A stretch of DNA of 64,000 bases, from the NCBI RefSeq assembly GCF_003063315.1, contig NZ_NERV01000002.1, forward strand, positions 1,178,001 to 1,242,000. Reading direction: 5' to 3'. The notes beneath the pieces were generated by a model. The model was not told the DNA's origin. It ran no database searches and saw only the letters and a list, made by a program, of their open reading frames with translations. This document shows, piece after piece, positions 25,179-36,829 of the stretch; the stretch's first letter is position 1; each line of letters opens with the position of its first letter. A program made the position numbers and the translations under genes. Source of the DNA: Limnohabitans sp. T6-5. Its GTDB lineage: Bacteria > Pseudomonadota > Gammaproteobacteria > Burkholderiales > Burkholderiaceae_C.

Positions 25179-26137
25179 GGCGTGGCTCCTGAGGTGGATG
25201 CGGCTGAGGCGGGCAATGAAGGCGCGGCCTTGCCTTTGGCGCTGGGCACGCGCTGGACTTCTGGCTGAGGTGCAGGTTTGGCAGGCCAATCCTTGACGGG
25301 CATGAGCACCAGCAGATGACGGCCACGCTGAACCGACACCGGGGTGGCCTGAACACGGGCAAACGAGGAGTCCACACGGCGATCAATGCGGCTGATGCGC
25401 CCCACATGCAAACCGGGTGGATAAACCCCGTCAATGCCACTGGTGGTCAGCAAATCACCTTGTTGCATGTCGGTGCCGGAGGGCACAAATTTCAGGTCCA
25501 GAGAGCCCGCCTCCGAGGAGCCCCCGTACGCCACATGGCGGCTGCCGGTGCGGGCATTCATGACGGGGATGGTCTGCTCGCGGTCGGTGAGCAAAGTGAC
25601 CTCACTGACAAACGGATAGACGCGCGTGACCTGCCCCACCACGCCTGCCGCATCGATGACGGCCGAGCCTGCGGCAATGCCCGCCAGCTGGCCCCGATCC
25701 ACCACCACACGGTCGGTGTAGGGGTCTGCCGCGTCATACAGCACCTGCACGGCTTTGGAAGGACCAGCCACTTCGTTGCGCAAGTCCAGCAATTGCCGCA
25801 ACTGGGCATTTTCCTGGGTCAGCTGCTCGACTTGTTGCAGACGCTGCGCCTGGGCAATGGTGCGGCTTTGAAAAACCTGAGCAGCATCTTGGGCTTCATT
25901 CAAATCGCCAAAATATTGGGCGGCGGCATGGATGGTGCGCCCTGGCTGCAAAGACAGCCACTCCAGTGGCGCCAGCACGATGGAAATGCCCGAGCGGATG
26001 GGTTGAGAGATCTTGAAACGGTGGTCTGCCGCCATCAGCAAGATGGACAGCAGCCCCAGCATCACCAGCTTGGACGTCGCAGACAATCCCTGCCGAAAAA
26101 TCGGCGGGACACTGCGGTCGATGGTATCCAAGGCCAT
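25175..26137 (-). CDS. mreC: Rod shape-determining protein MreC
   Basis: A 320-residue bitopic protein: cytoplasmic start, one membrane helix near residues 22-38 (KLVMLGLLSILLMAADH), a periplasmic coiled coil (QAQRLQQVEQLTQENAQLRQLL) and the beta-rich MreC core (VVDRGQLAGIAAGSAVIDAAG; VTLLTDREQTIPVM). The C-terminus is a proline/alanine-rich tail. It scaffolds the elongation complex outside the membrane. It is 78 bases downstream of mreB and translationally coupled to mreD. Confidence 0.95.
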   Translation of the reverse strand: MALDTIDRSVPPIFRQGLSATSKLVMLGLLSILLMAADHRFKISQPIRSGISIVLAPLEWLSLQPGRTIHAAAQYFGDLNEAQDAAQVFQSRTIAQAQRLQQVEQLTQENAQLRQLLDLRNEVAGPSKAVQVLYDAADPYTDRVVVDRGQLAGIAAGSAVIDAAGVVGQVTRVYPFVSEVTLLTDREQTIPVMNARTGSRHVAYGGSSEAGSLDLKFVPSGTDMQQGDLLTTSGIDGVYPPGLHVGRISRIDRRVDSSFARVQATPVSVQRGRHLLVLMPVKDWPAKPAPQPEVQRVPSAKGKAAPSLPASAASTSGATP

Positions 26138-26215
26138 GGTTGGGAAGAGCCGTTTTCAGGTGAGAGGGGAAAAAGGCACCAGGCACACAGGTCTGCAGCC
26201 CCCAAAGCGAACGGC

Positions 26216-27277
<1,062 letters not shown>

Positions 27278-27469
27278 TCAGCCACCGGCGGCTCAAAAAC
27301 GCAGGGCGGCTGGCACGACGGTCAAAAATCTGGGGTGTGAGGCGGGCATGACGGGATGTTCTCCGCGCGCCGCAGCAAACACAGGATAATACCCGATCCC
27401 CCGGCCTGGGACGTGCGTTGACGTATTCCCCGGCTTGGAAAAACAGACCTTTACAACTCTTTTCAAACC

Positions 27470-27769
27470 ATGTCCCTGACCCCGCAGGATATTGCCCGGA
27501 TCGCGAACCTCGCCCGTCTGGAACTCAAGCCCGAAGAAAGCGAGCGCATGCTCACTCAGATCAACGGCTTTTTTGGCATCGTCCAAGCCATGCAGGCGGT
27601 TGACACCACCGGCATCACCCCCATGGCCCACCCCGTGGCGGCCATTCAGGACATCACGCTGCGCCTGCGCCCCGATGTGGCGAGCGAGCCCAACCAACGC
27701 GATTTGAACCAGCAAAGCGCCCCGGCCGTCGAGCGCGGCCTGTTCCTGGTTCCCAAAGTCATCGAGTAA
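27470..27769 (+). CDS. gatC: Glu-/Asp-tRNA(Gln/Asn) amidotransferase subunit C
   Basis: A 99-residue Gat[18 protein letters not shown] at the start and the late [12 protein letters not shown] segment that threads around GatA. The heterotrimer GatCAB amidates misacylated Glu-tRNA(Gln) and/or Asp-tRNA(Asn). First gene of the operon; gatA starts three bases after its stop. Confidence 0.95.
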   Translation: MSLTPQDIARIANLARLELKPEESERMLTQINGFFGIVQAMQAVDTTGITPMAHPVAAIQDITLRLRPDVASEPNQRDLNQQSAPAVERGLFLVPKVIE

Positions 27770-27772
27770 GCC

Positions 27773-29233
27773 ATGAGTGATCTGCACAACCTCAGCGTGA
27801 AATCGCTGGCCAGCCTTTTACAGACCAAAGAAGTCAGTGCGGTCGAAGTCGCCACGCGCTTCCTGGCCCGCATGGGCGGCAACCCGCACAACGCCTTTTT
27901 GGACATCGACAGCGAAGTGACGCTGGCCCAAGCCCGCGCCTCGGATGCCAAACTGGCCGACGGCACCGCTGGCCCACTCGAAGGCGTACCCGTGGCGCAC
28001 AAAGACGTATTCGTCACCCGCGACTTCGCCACCACCGCAGGCTCCAAAATCCTGAGCGGCTACCGCTCGCCTTTTGACGCCACCGTGGTGCAGCGCCTGC
28101 GCACGGCGGGCATGGTCACCCTGGGCAAGCTCAACTGCGACGAATTCGCCATGGGCTCGGCCAACGAAAACTCGGCCTACGGCCCGGTGCAAAACCCCTG
28201 GGACACGGCCCGCGTGCCCGGCGGGTCTTCTGGCGGCAGCGCCGCCGCTGTGGCCGCAGGCCTGGCGCCTGCCGCCACGGGCACCGACACGGGCGGCTCA
28301 ATCCGCCAGCCCGCCAGCTTTTGCGGCATCACCGGCATCAAGCCGACCTATGGCCGCGCCAGTCGCTACGGCATGATCGCCTACGCATCGAGCCTGGACC
28401 AAGCCGGCCCCATGGCCCGCAGCGCCGAAGACTGCGCCCTGATGTTGAGCGCCATGTGCGGCGCGGATTTGGACCGTGACTCGACTTCGTTGGACATGCC
28501 CACCGAAGATTTCACGGCATCGCTGAACAACTCGCTTGAAGGCCTGCGCATTGGCATTCCCAAAGAGTTCTTTGGCGAAGGCCTGGCAGCCGACGTGCGT
28601 GCCGCCGTGGACAGCGCATTGCGCGAATACGAAAAGCTGGGTGCCAAGCTGGTGCCCATCAGCCTGCCGCGTACCGAGTTGTCGATTCCGGTGTACTACA
28701 TCATTGCCCCAGCCGAAGCCAGCTCCAACCTCAGCCGCTTTGACGGCGTGAAGTTCGGCCACCGCGCCAAGGACTACACCGATCTGGTGGACATGTACAA
28801 AAAGACCCGCGCCGAAGGCTTTGGCAATGAGGTCAAGCGCCGCATCATGACGGGTGCTTATGTGCTCTCGCATGGGTACTACGACGCGTACTACCTGCAA
28901 GCCCAAAAAATCCGCCGCATGATCGCCGACGACTTCCAAAACGCGTTCAAAGAATGCGACGTCATCGCTGGCCCCGTGGCCCCATCGGTGGCCTGGAAGT
29001 TTGGCGAGAACGCCAACGACCCGGTGGCCGACTACCTGGCCGACATCTTCACGCTGCCTGCTTCGCTGGCGGGTTTGCCCGGTATGAGCGTGCCTGCGGG
29101 CTTTGGCGCGGGCGGCATGCCCGTGGGCTTGCAACTGATCGGCAACTACTTCAAGGAAGCCCAGCTGCTGAACGCCGCGCACCGCCTGCAACAAGCGACC
29201 GATTGGCACCTTCAAAAACCTCAGGGGATTTGA
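27773..29233 (+). CDS. gatA: Glu-/Asp-tRNA amidotransferase subunit A (amidase)
   Basis: A 486-residue amidase-signature enzyme that releases ammonia from glutamine for the amidotransferase. The Ser-cisSer-Lys triad is visible: lysine in PVAHKDVF, the serine-rich loop [10 protein letters not shown], and the nucleophile region [16 protein letters not shown]. Length is standard. In a normal operon gatB follows directly. Here the stop is followed at 29235 by a GTG starting an AlbA-type gene, and gatB comes only 2.2 kb later. Confidence 0.97.
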   Translation: MSDLHNLSVKSLASLLQTKEVSAVEVATRFLARMGGNPHNAFLDIDSEVTLAQARASDAKLADGTAGPLEGVPVAHKDVFVTRDFATTAGSKILSGYRSPFDATVVQRLRTAGMVTLGKLNCDEFAMGSANENSAYGPVQNPWDTARVPGGSSGGSAAAVAAGLAPAATGTDTGGSIRQPASFCGITGIKPTYGRASRYGMIAYASSLDQAGPMARSAEDCALMLSAMCGADLDRDSTSLDMPTEDFTASLNNSLEGLRIGIPKEFFGEGLAADVRAAVDSALREYEKLGAKLVPISLPRTELSIPVYYIIAPAEASSNLSRFDGVKFGHRAKDYTDLVDMYKKTRAEGFGNEVKRRIMTGAYVLSHGYYDAYYLQAQKIRRMIADDFQNAFKECDVIAGPVAPSVAWKFGENANDPVADYLADIFTLPASLAGLPGMSVPAGFGAGGMPVGLQLIGNYFKEAQLLNAAHRLQQATDWHLQKPQGI

Positions 29234-29234
29234 C

Positions 29235-30452
29235 GTGTACCGCGCATCCGATGAAACGATGGCTCACCTCATTGCAGCAGGTGAGTCTTATCGGTGCGAA
29301 TTCAAAAGTGACTTCTCCAGCAAAGGCGATGGCAAAGAAAAAATATGCCGCACGATCTGCGCCTTTGCCAACGACTTGAACGGGAATGAAGAGTTCGGCG
29401 TCATTGCCTTGGGTGTGAATGACGATGGCTCACCCTCTGGCCTGTCCATTGACGACGAGTTGGAACAGAAGGTTTTGTCGATTCGTGGCGAAGGGAAAAT
29501 CCTGCCTTTCCCCAGTTTTTTCACGGTGCGTCGCATGCATCTGGGCCAAGCTATTTTGTGCATCGAAGTACAACCCAGCATTTCCACACCCGTTAAATTT
29601 GACCAACGCATTTGGGTGCGTCCTGGCAACGTCACACACCAAGCCAATGCGGAGGAAGAACGCCGCTTGAATGAAAAGCGCCGTAACAAAGACCAGCCTG
29701 ATGACGCGCAAGTCCTGGAAGGTTTCCACATCCATGACTTGAATCTGGACTACTTCAAAAATCAATATTTGATGCAGGCCTTTGCACCTGATGTTTTGCA
29801 AGCCAATGGTCGTACGCAGGAAGAACGTCTGGCCAGCACCAAGATGGCAGGGCAAGGCCGAGATGGCGTGCTCTACCCCACGGTCTTGGGCATGCTGTGC
29901 TTGGGCTTGTCTCCTGCCGATGCGGTGCCCGGTGCCTATGTGCAGTTTGTGCGTTTTGCCGGTGACGACGAAACCAGTCCCGTTCTGGATCAGCAAGAGA
30001 TTCACGGCAACATTGCCGATGTCATCCAAAGCACCGAAGCCAAATTCAACGCCCACAACCAGATACCGATTGACTTCACTTCGCAAGACCGTGAACAGCG
30101 GTTTTCGCAGTACCCCAAAGTGGCGTTTCAACAGCTGTTTCGCAATGCCGTGATGCATCGCAGCTACTTTGGCAGCAATGCGCCCATTCGTGTTTATTGG
30201 TTCAATGACCGCATCCGCATCACCAATCCTGGTGGGCCATTTGGCATGGGCCTTGAAGAGTTTGGACAACCCTATGCAGTGGGCTATCGCAACCCGAATT
30301 TGGCTGGCGCATTGAAAGACTTGGGATTTGTACAGCGCTTTGGCGCTGGTATTGGCATTGCGCGCACCGAGCTGCACAACAACGGCAACCCACCGTTAGA
30401 ACTTGACCCGAGTGCCAACTACGTCAGCGTCACCCTGCGGCAACGACCATGA
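29235..30452 (+). CDS. AlbA/Schlafen-type putative DNA-binding ATPase-like protein inserted in the gat operon
   Basis: A 405-residue protein. The N-terminal AlbA_2/Schlafen-like domain (about 1-130) shows ESYRCEFKSDFSSKGDGKEK, CAFANDLNGNEEFGVIALGV and the IWVRPGNVTHQA block. The C-terminal part resembles the GHKL-like end of COG2865 transcriptional regulators (NAVMHRSYFG; IRITNPGGPFG; GFVQRFGAGIGIAR). The start is probably the GTG at 29235, one base after the gatA stop; the ATG at 29259 is possible. It overlaps the next gene by four bases. COG2865 proteins occur with ParA-like partners in accessory islands, some linked to defence. Its function here is unknown. The setting inside gatCAB is highly unusual. 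Confidence 0.82.
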   Translation: MYRASDETMAHLIAAGESYRCEFKSDFSSKGDGKEKICRTICAFANDLNGNEEFGVIALGVNDDGSPSGLSIDDELEQKVLSIRGEGKILPFPSFFTVRRMHLGQAILCIEVQPSISTPVKFDQRIWVRPGNVTHQANAEEERRLNEKRRNKDQPDDAQVLEGFHIHDLNLDYFKNQYLMQAFAPDVLQANGRTQEERLASTKMAGQGRDGVLYPTVLGMLCLGLSPADAVPGAYVQFVRFAGDDETSPVLDQQEIHGNIADVIQSTEAKFNAHNQIPIDFTSQDREQRFSQYPKVAFQQLFRNAVMHRSYFGSNAPIRVYWFNDRIRITNPGGPFGMGLEEFGQPYAVGYRNPNLAGALKDLGFVQRFGAGIGIARTELHNNGNPPLELDPSANYVSVTLRQRP

Positions 30453-31449
30453 CCAAACCCGTTTTTACTTTTTTCAACAACACGGGGGGCATTGGCAACA
30501 CCACCTTGGTTTATCACATCGCCCACATGTTTGCGCTCATGGGCGTGCGTGTCCTGGCGGTTGATGGCGATCCACAAGCCAGGCTCAGTGCCGCTTTTTT
30601 ACAAGATGAAGCGCTCCAGACGCTTTGGGACGATACGACTTGTGCGCAAACCCTTTACCGCGCCGTGCACCCCATGCTTCGAAAAGATGATTACGTCGCA
30701 CCAACACCCAAAGAGATCACGCCCAATCTGCATTTGATCGCGGGAGATCTTGGCCTGTCTTGTTTTGAAGATCCATTGTCCGAGCAGTGGTGCAAAGCCG
30801 ACGACAACAACGAAAACACCTATGGTCGAGCGTTGGATATATTGACCGCGTTTTGGCGTTGCACCCAAGAAGCTGCTGCAAACTGCCAGGCAGAGATCAT
30901 CCTCTTTGACATTGGGCCCAATTTGGGTGCCATCAATCGCTCTGTCTTGCTGGGCACGGACCATGTCATCGTCCCGCTGGGCGCTGATGTATTTTCTTTG
31001 CGCGGTTTGCAACACACCGGACCTGCTTTGCGCGAGTGGCGCAAATCCTGGGCCATCCGTAGCGCCAAACCGTTCAAGAAGTACACATTACCCAAAGGCG
31101 ACATGCATGTCCTGGGCTATGTCGCCATGCAACACCAGGAACGTCTCTCTCGACCCGTACAGGCGTATAAACAATGGATAGATCGCATTCCCGGCGACTA
31201 CCGCCAATACATTGAAGAAACAACAAGCGCGGATATTCCGAAAATTGAAGACGATTCCTTTGCACTGGCATGGCTGCGCCACTACAAAAGCATCATGCCC
31301 ATCGGACAAGAAGCACGCAAACCGATTTTTTCCTTAAAGACGGCGGATGGCGTCAGTGGCTCACAAATGGCCACCGTACGCGCCGCCTACGAAGACTTTC
31401 AAAATCTCGCCACACACATTCTGCTCAAAGCAAATCTCGCTCACCTTTT

Positions 31450-31453
<4 letters not shown>
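30449..31453 (+). CDS. ParA/MinD-like protein with a degenerate Walker A motif
   Basis: A 334-residue member of the AAA_31/ParA family. The fold is intact: Walker A region at residues 10-20, [15 protein letters not shown] (switch I), [18 protein letters not shown] (Walker B) and [15 protein letters not shown]. The deviant Walker A, normally NKGGVGKTTL, reads [10 protein letters not shown]: the signature lysine is threonine (ACG) and the P-loop lysine is asparagine (AAC), each one base from a lysine codon. ATP hydrolysis of the normal kind is therefore doubtful. It overlaps both the AlbA-type gene before it and gatB after it by four bases (ATGA), so all are translationally coupled. No parB or parS-like sequence was found nearby. 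Confidence 0.85.
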
Positions 31454-32907
<1,454 letters not shown>

Positions 32908-32926
32908 TTTTCAGCTTTCCATTTTT

Positions 32927-33976
32927 GTGAATAACCCTCATTATTTTGGAAATATATCTGTGAACTTTCCTGAAAAACTAAATACTCTGCTTCGACCCCA
33001 AACCCAAGGATCCCCATTGGTGCTTGATCTTTTTGCGGGTTGTGGCGGTCTGGCATTGGGATTTGAGGCACACAGTTTTGAGACATTAGGCTTCGAAATG
33101 GACAAAGACTGTTGCGCAAGTTACAGACACAACCTATCTGGTGATTGCATCAATACTAAATTGGATGCAAGTTATGTTTTTCCAAAAGCACAAGTCGTAA
33201 TCGGTGGCCCCCCATGCCAACCCTTCAGTGTCGGGGGTCATCAAAATGGAATTCGAGATGCGCGAGATGGTTTTCCTTCATTTATTTCTGCTATTGAGCA
33301 ATCTCAACCAGACATTTGGATGTTTGAAAATGTTCGTGGATTGATGTACAAAAATAAAGACTACCTAGACAGAATAATTACAGAGCTTCAAAACCTTGAC
33401 TACATCGTTGAGTTTCGCCTGTTAAACGCAGTCAATTATGGCGTTCCTCAAAACAGAGAGCGCGTCATTGTTGTCGGTCACCGGGGAGAATTTAATTACC
33501 CCACAACTATTGGCGAGCGAGTCACAGCTGGTCAAGCGCTCACTGCTTTGCCAGAACAAACTAATACCGAGAATAAGTTACTAACATCGAGCATGGATAC
33601 TTACGTCGCAAAATATGAAAAAGCATCCCATTGCATTACACCCCGAGACTTGCACTTAGATCGACCTTCCCGCACCGTGACTTGCCGGAACCTAGCCGGA
33701 GCGACGGGGGACATGCACCGCATTGTTTTGCCAAATGGAGCTCGTCGTCGGCTCACTGTTAGAGAAGGTGCGCGTTTACAGAGCTTCCCAGACTGGTTCG
33801 AATTTCAGGGAAGTGAAACCAGCGCTTTTAACCAAGTAGGAAATGCTGTGCCACCTCTTTTGGCTTATGCTCTTGCGGGTAGTTTTCGGGAATATTTAAA
33901 CTCATCACTACGTCTGAGTTCAGCTGAAATTCGCAAACGGCGGCACCCAACTCAACTGAATTTATTGGCTGCATAA
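32927..33976 (+). CDS. DNA (cytosine-5)-methyltransferase of a type II R-M system
   Basis: A 349-residue C5 methyltransferase with all key motifs: I (LDLFAGCGGLALGF), IV with catalytic C97 (VIGGPPCQPFS), VI (MFENVRG), VIII (QNRERVIVVG), a target-recognition region around residues 200-265, IX (RRLTVREGARLQSFPD) and X (NQVGNAVPP). The proposed start is GTG at 32927, 20 bases after gatB; a GTG at 32960 is possible and the ribosome-binding site is weak. Base composition drops sharply compared with gatB, with AT-rich codon use, so recent transfer is likely. The restriction endonuclease gene follows five bases after the stop. It protects host DNA from that enzyme. Confidence 0.94.
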   Translation: MNNPHYFGNISVNFPEKLNTLLRPQTQGSPLVLDLFAGCGGLALGFEAHSFETLGFEMDKDCCASYRHNLSGDCINTKLDASYVFPKAQVVIGGPPCQPFSVGGHQNGIRDARDGFPSFISAIEQSQPDIWMFENVRGLMYKNKDYLDRIITELQNLDYIVEFRLLNAVNYGVPQNRERVIVVGHRGEFNYPTTIGERVTAGQALTALPEQTNTENKLLTSSMDTYVAKYEKASHCITPRDLHLDRPSRTVTCRNLAGATGDMHRIVLPNGARRRLTVREGARLQSFPDWFEFQGSETSAFNQVGNAVPPLLAYALAGSFREYLNSSLRLSSAEIRKRRHPTQLNLLAA

Positions 33977-33981
33977 ACATC

Positions 33982-34968
33982 ATGCCTCGAAAAACGTCCA
34001 TTCAGAAATTAGTAGGCGAAGCACTAACCATTCTCGAAGCATTGGGTTTGCCATTAAACAACCTAACCGAACGCCGTAAAGTGAAAATGGCTAAGGTTTT
34101 TTTGGCTGTTGCAGACATAAAGCCCGGCATCAAATGGATTGCAGCGAAAGACAATACGTCAGGAAACGGCCACACCCTACAAACGAGGCAAATTATTCAA
34201 TTTATGAACACTCATCTTGGAGAAACAATCTCTCCTGGTTCATACGATGATATACGCCGTAAAGATTTGATGTTACCCGTAGAGGCAATGGTAATTTTAA
34301 GCAGTGCAAAAAATCCTAATGCCAACACCAATGATGGTACAAGAGGTTTCGCCCTAAGTCCTGATGCCGCATGCGTTATCCGTAGCTTTGGCACTGATCA
34401 ATGGGAGAGTCATTTAAATTCATTCATATGCCAACGGCCTACGCTGGCTTTCCAACTTTCTCGCTCTCGTGAGCTTGCACGAACTCCTGTGACTATCAAG
34501 CAAGGACTAACCCTCTCACTCAGCTCAGGCAAACACAACTTACTTCAGCGCAATATCATTGAAGAATTTCTTCCAATTTTTGGAAATGGCGCTGAAGTTT
34601 TATACGTGGGAGACACTGAAAACAAACAACTCTACAAAGATGAAGAAGGCCTGAGGTCAATCAATTTTTTTGATTTATCCCATGATAAATTACCTGATGT
34701 TGTTGCTTATTCGAAAGACAAGGGTTGGCTCTTTTTGATTGAAGCCGTTACAACAGCAAACCCGATCAACGAACTACGTCTTCGAACCTTGAATAAATTG
34801 ACCGAATCTTGCTCAGCTGACGTTGTCTATGTCACGGCCTTTCCAGATCGTGCGGTTTATCGAAAATTTGCGCACGAAATCGCATGGGAGACTGAAGTTT
34901 GGCTAGCAGATTCTCCGCACCATATGATTCACTTCAACGGCGACAAATTCATCGGACCCTACAAATGA
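33982..34968 (+). CDS. BsuBI/PstI-family type II restriction endonuclease
   Basis: A 328-residue endonuclease. The C-terminal half is the BsuBI/PstI catalytic domain: LPDVVAYSKDKGWLFLIEAV (the PD...E motif), VVYVTAFPDRAVYRKFA and the terminal WLADSPHHMIHFNGDKFIGP. The N-terminal half contains helical DNA-contact regions. BsuBI and PstI cut CTGCAG and are normally paired with N6-adenine methyltransferases; here the partner is a cytosine-5 enzyme, so the target may differ or be protected differently. Codon use is as AT-rich as in the methyltransferase. Its 3' end overlaps the convergent fic gene by ten bases. Confidence 0.92.
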   Translation: MPRKTSIQKLVGEALTILEALGLPLNNLTERRKVKMAKVFLAVADIKPGIKWIAAKDNTSGNGHTLQTRQIIQFMNTHLGETISPGSYDDIRRKDLMLPVEAMVILSSAKNPNANTNDGTRGFALSPDAACVIRSFGTDQWESHLNSFICQRPTLAFQLSRSRELARTPVTIKQGLTLSLSSGKHNLLQRNIIEEFLPIFGNGAEVLYVGDTENKQLYKDEEGLRSINFFDLSHDKLPDVVAYSKDKGWLFLIEAVTTANPINELRLRTLNKLTESCSADVVYVTAFPDRAVYRKFAHEIAWETEVWLADSPHHMIHFNGDKFIGPYK

Positions 34969-36104
34969 TTTTGGCGGAAGAAATCTCTGACTCTTAATTG
35001 ATACCGCGTCCCCCGCCCCGTCCCCGTCTGCACCAACCCCCCCATCTCGCACAGCGCCGTGAGTTCACGGTAAGCCGTGGCGCGTGACACACGGCACAGG
35101 TTCACGTATTTCTCTGTGCTGATGCCGTTAGCAAATCCATCAGGTCCCACGTCATAAAGTTTGTTGATCGCCTTGGTTTGTGTGGGGGTGAGCTGCGGGT
35201 GTTGCTCGCGCAGTTCTGACCAGAAACGGGTTTTGCGCATGGCCGCTTGCATGTGCCCCCAGGTGGCATCAGCGGCTTTGTGCACGCAGCCCACAAACCA
35301 TTGCACCCAGGGCGTCACGTCCATATTGGCCTGTCCGGTGGCCGCTTGCAATTGGGCGTAGTAGCCTGCCCGGTCCAGCCACATTTGCTGCGACAGGCTC
35401 CACATGCGCTTGTCGGTTTTCAGGTCTTGAGCGAGCGCCATTTCGACCAGCGCTCGACCCACGCGTCCGTTGCCGTCTTCAAAGGGGTGAATGGCTTCCA
35501 ACCACAAGTGCGCCAGCGCCGCACGCACCAGGCCGTCGGTCTTGCCTAGGCTGCTGTTGAACCAGTCGATCAGCCGCGTCATCTGCGCAGGCACGTCGGC
35601 CGAATCGGGGGCCTGGTAATGCACGATGTCGGGCTTGCCCATGCGGGGTGTAACGATCTGCATGGGTTCGGCATGGTCGCGGTAAGCGCCGGTGCGGATT
35701 TTCTGGATGCCACTGCGCCCGGTCGGGAACAAGGCTGCTTGCCAGCCGTACAAGGTGTCGTGGCTCAAAGGCTGCTGGCTTTGTTCGATGGCCGCTTGCA
35801 ACACGTCGAGCGTGGCTTCGGTGCGTGCGTCGCGCTCCAGCGCTTTGGCGTCGGCCAGGCCCAAGCGCCGCGCGGCAGAGGCCCGCACCGAATTGACTTG
35901 CAGCGTTTCGCCCTCGATCTGCGCCGTGGCGATGGCTTCGTCGGCCCAGCCTTGCAGTTCCAATGCGCCCAGGTCCATCAGTTGCAGATGACTGGCCAGT
36001 CCCATGGCACGCCCTTGCGCATAGCGTGCAGCGGCCAATAACGGTTGCAGCGCGACTAAATCGAACTGGAATTCAGGCCATTGGGGGGATTGCCAGAGGA
36101 ACAT
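34959..36104 (-). CDS. Fic/DOC-family AMP-transferase with C-terminal winged helix
   Basis: A 381-residue class II Fic protein. The inhibitory motif is near the N-terminus (T60-A-Q-I-E64-G65), the catalytic loop is intact (HPFEDGNGRVGR, H206 to R217), and a helix-turn-helix/winged-helix region follows (about 300-375; YVNLCRVSRATAYRELTALCE). Such proteins transfer AMP to target hydroxyls and are held inactive by the inhibitory glutamate. The DNA-binding end suggests autoregulation, and a 28-bp perfect palindrome lies 17 bases before the start, with a further half-site spanning the start codon. The gene converges on the restriction endonuclease. Targets are unknown. Confidence 0.93.
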   Translation of the reverse strand: MFLWQSPQWPEFQFDLVALQPLLAAARYAQGRAMGLASHLQLMDLGALELQGWADEAIATAQIEGETLQVNSVRASAARRLGLADAKALERDARTEATLDVLQAAIEQSQQPLSHDTLYGWQAALFPTGRSGIQKIRTGAYRDHAEPMQIVTPRMGKPDIVHYQAPDSADVPAQMTRLIDWFNSSLGKTDGLVRAALAHLWLEAIHPFEDGNGRVGRALVEMALAQDLKTDKRMWSLSQQMWLDRAGYYAQLQAATGQANMDVTPWVQWFVGCVHKAADATWGHMQAAMRKTRFWSELREQHPQLTPTQTKAINKLYDVGPDGFANGISTEKYVNLCRVSRATAYRELTALCEMGGLVQTGTGRGTRYQLRVRDFFRQNHL

Positions 36105-36165
36105 GAAGCGTATTTTATGGATTTACGCTTCACATGTGAAGCGTAAATGGCTTTTTTACGCTTCA
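36104..36165. promoter_or_regulatory. Probable Fic autoregulatory operator, palindrome plus extra half-sites
   Basis: A perfect 28-bp palindrome occupies 36121-36148, built from the half-site TTTACGCTTCA and its complement. Additional half-sites occur at 36155-36165 (same direction) and across the fic start codon at 36104-36112 (TGAAGCGTA). Four copies of one half-site around a promoter strongly suggest cooperative repressor binding, most simply by the winged-helix domain of Fic itself. Confidence 0.8.
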
Positions 36166-36169
36166 ACTC

Positions 36170-36439
36170 CTATCGGTAGACCTCTCGCCGATTGCCGATA
36201 CGCAGCACGCGCACGAGAATTTTCTGATCCTGGATGTCACAGATGATGCGCCAGTCGCCGACTCGGTACTTCCAATAGCTGCCCAAACGCTGACCCGAGA
36301 GGGCCTCGCCGATGTCGCGTGGGTTGGTCAAGCTGCTGACGCGTGTGCGCAAAAAACCCACCAGCCGGATCTGGATGGGCTTGTCGAGTTTGCGCAGGTC
36401 TTTGAGGGCGTCAGGGTCAAACTCAATTTGCCAGGCCAA
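36170..36439 (-). CDS. RelE/ParE-family toxin
   Basis: An 89-residue mRNA-interferase-fold toxin: IEFDPDALKDLRKLDKPIQ, LSGQRLGSYWKYRVGDWRIIC and RVLRIGNRREVY, the hallmarks of RelE with the C-terminal arginine-rich strand and final tyrosine. The start is a TTG at 36439, within the last 17 bases of the antitoxin gene. It ends close to the fic operator. It should cleave ribosome-bound mRNA when freed of its antitoxin. Confidence 0.9.
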   Translation of the reverse strand: MAWQIEFDPDALKDLRKLDKPIQIRLVGFLRTRVSSLTNPRDIGEALSGQRLGSYWKYRVGDWRIICDIQDQKILVRVLRIGNRREVYR

Positions 36440-36635
36440 GATCGCGCTCCACGACTTCCAGAGAAATGGTTTTGCGGTTCTTGCGGGCGCGGGCCTCGGC
36501 CAGGTAATAGTCTTCGAGGTCGTCGATGTGTTCGAGGATGGCTTCGCGCACCAACGCGGTTTTGGTCAACCCGGTCTCTTGGGCCAGTTGGCCCAAGCGG
36601 GTTTCGATGTTTTCGGGCAGGCGGATGGCAAGCAT
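36423..36635 (-). CDS. RelB/CopG-type ribbon-helix-helix antitoxin
   Basis: A 70-residue antitoxin: N-terminal ribbon-helix-helix (MLAIRLPENIETRLGQLAQE; GLTKTALVREAILEHI) and a toxin-binding tail (YYLAEARARKNRKTISLEEV-like stretch). The ATG at 36635 is where the domain begins; the longer open frame is not plausible. A 16-bp inverted repeat lies 22 bases upstream and is a suitable operator. It precedes and overlaps the toxin gene by 17 bases, the usual order. Confidence 0.9.
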   Translation of the reverse strand: MLAIRLPENIETRLGQLAQETGLTKTALVREAILEHIDDLEDYYLAEARARKNRKTISLEVVERDLGLAN

Positions 36636-36657
36636 GGTTTCTTCCCTTTCAATGGTT

Positions 36658-36673
36658 GCTATACAAGTATAGC
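36658..36673 (-). promoter_or_regulatory. Inverted repeat, likely operator of the RelBE-like pair
   Basis: GCTATAC and GTATAGC are separated by two bases. On the minus strand the element contains TATACT, a good -10 box, 20-odd bases before the antitoxin start. RHH antitoxins bind short palindromes in their own promoter, so autorepression is expected. Confidence 0.7.
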
Positions 36674-36829
36674 CAGCACATCCACTGCAGCCAAATTTGA
36701 CCGGATCAGTCGGTTGAACACCATGTCGGTTCGGGTCAATCTGCAACTTGGCTTGGTATTGGCCCACGCTGCCCACAACAAGCATGTGGATTAAGATATG
36801 CGCACACTTCAATGCACATGGAGATCGCC

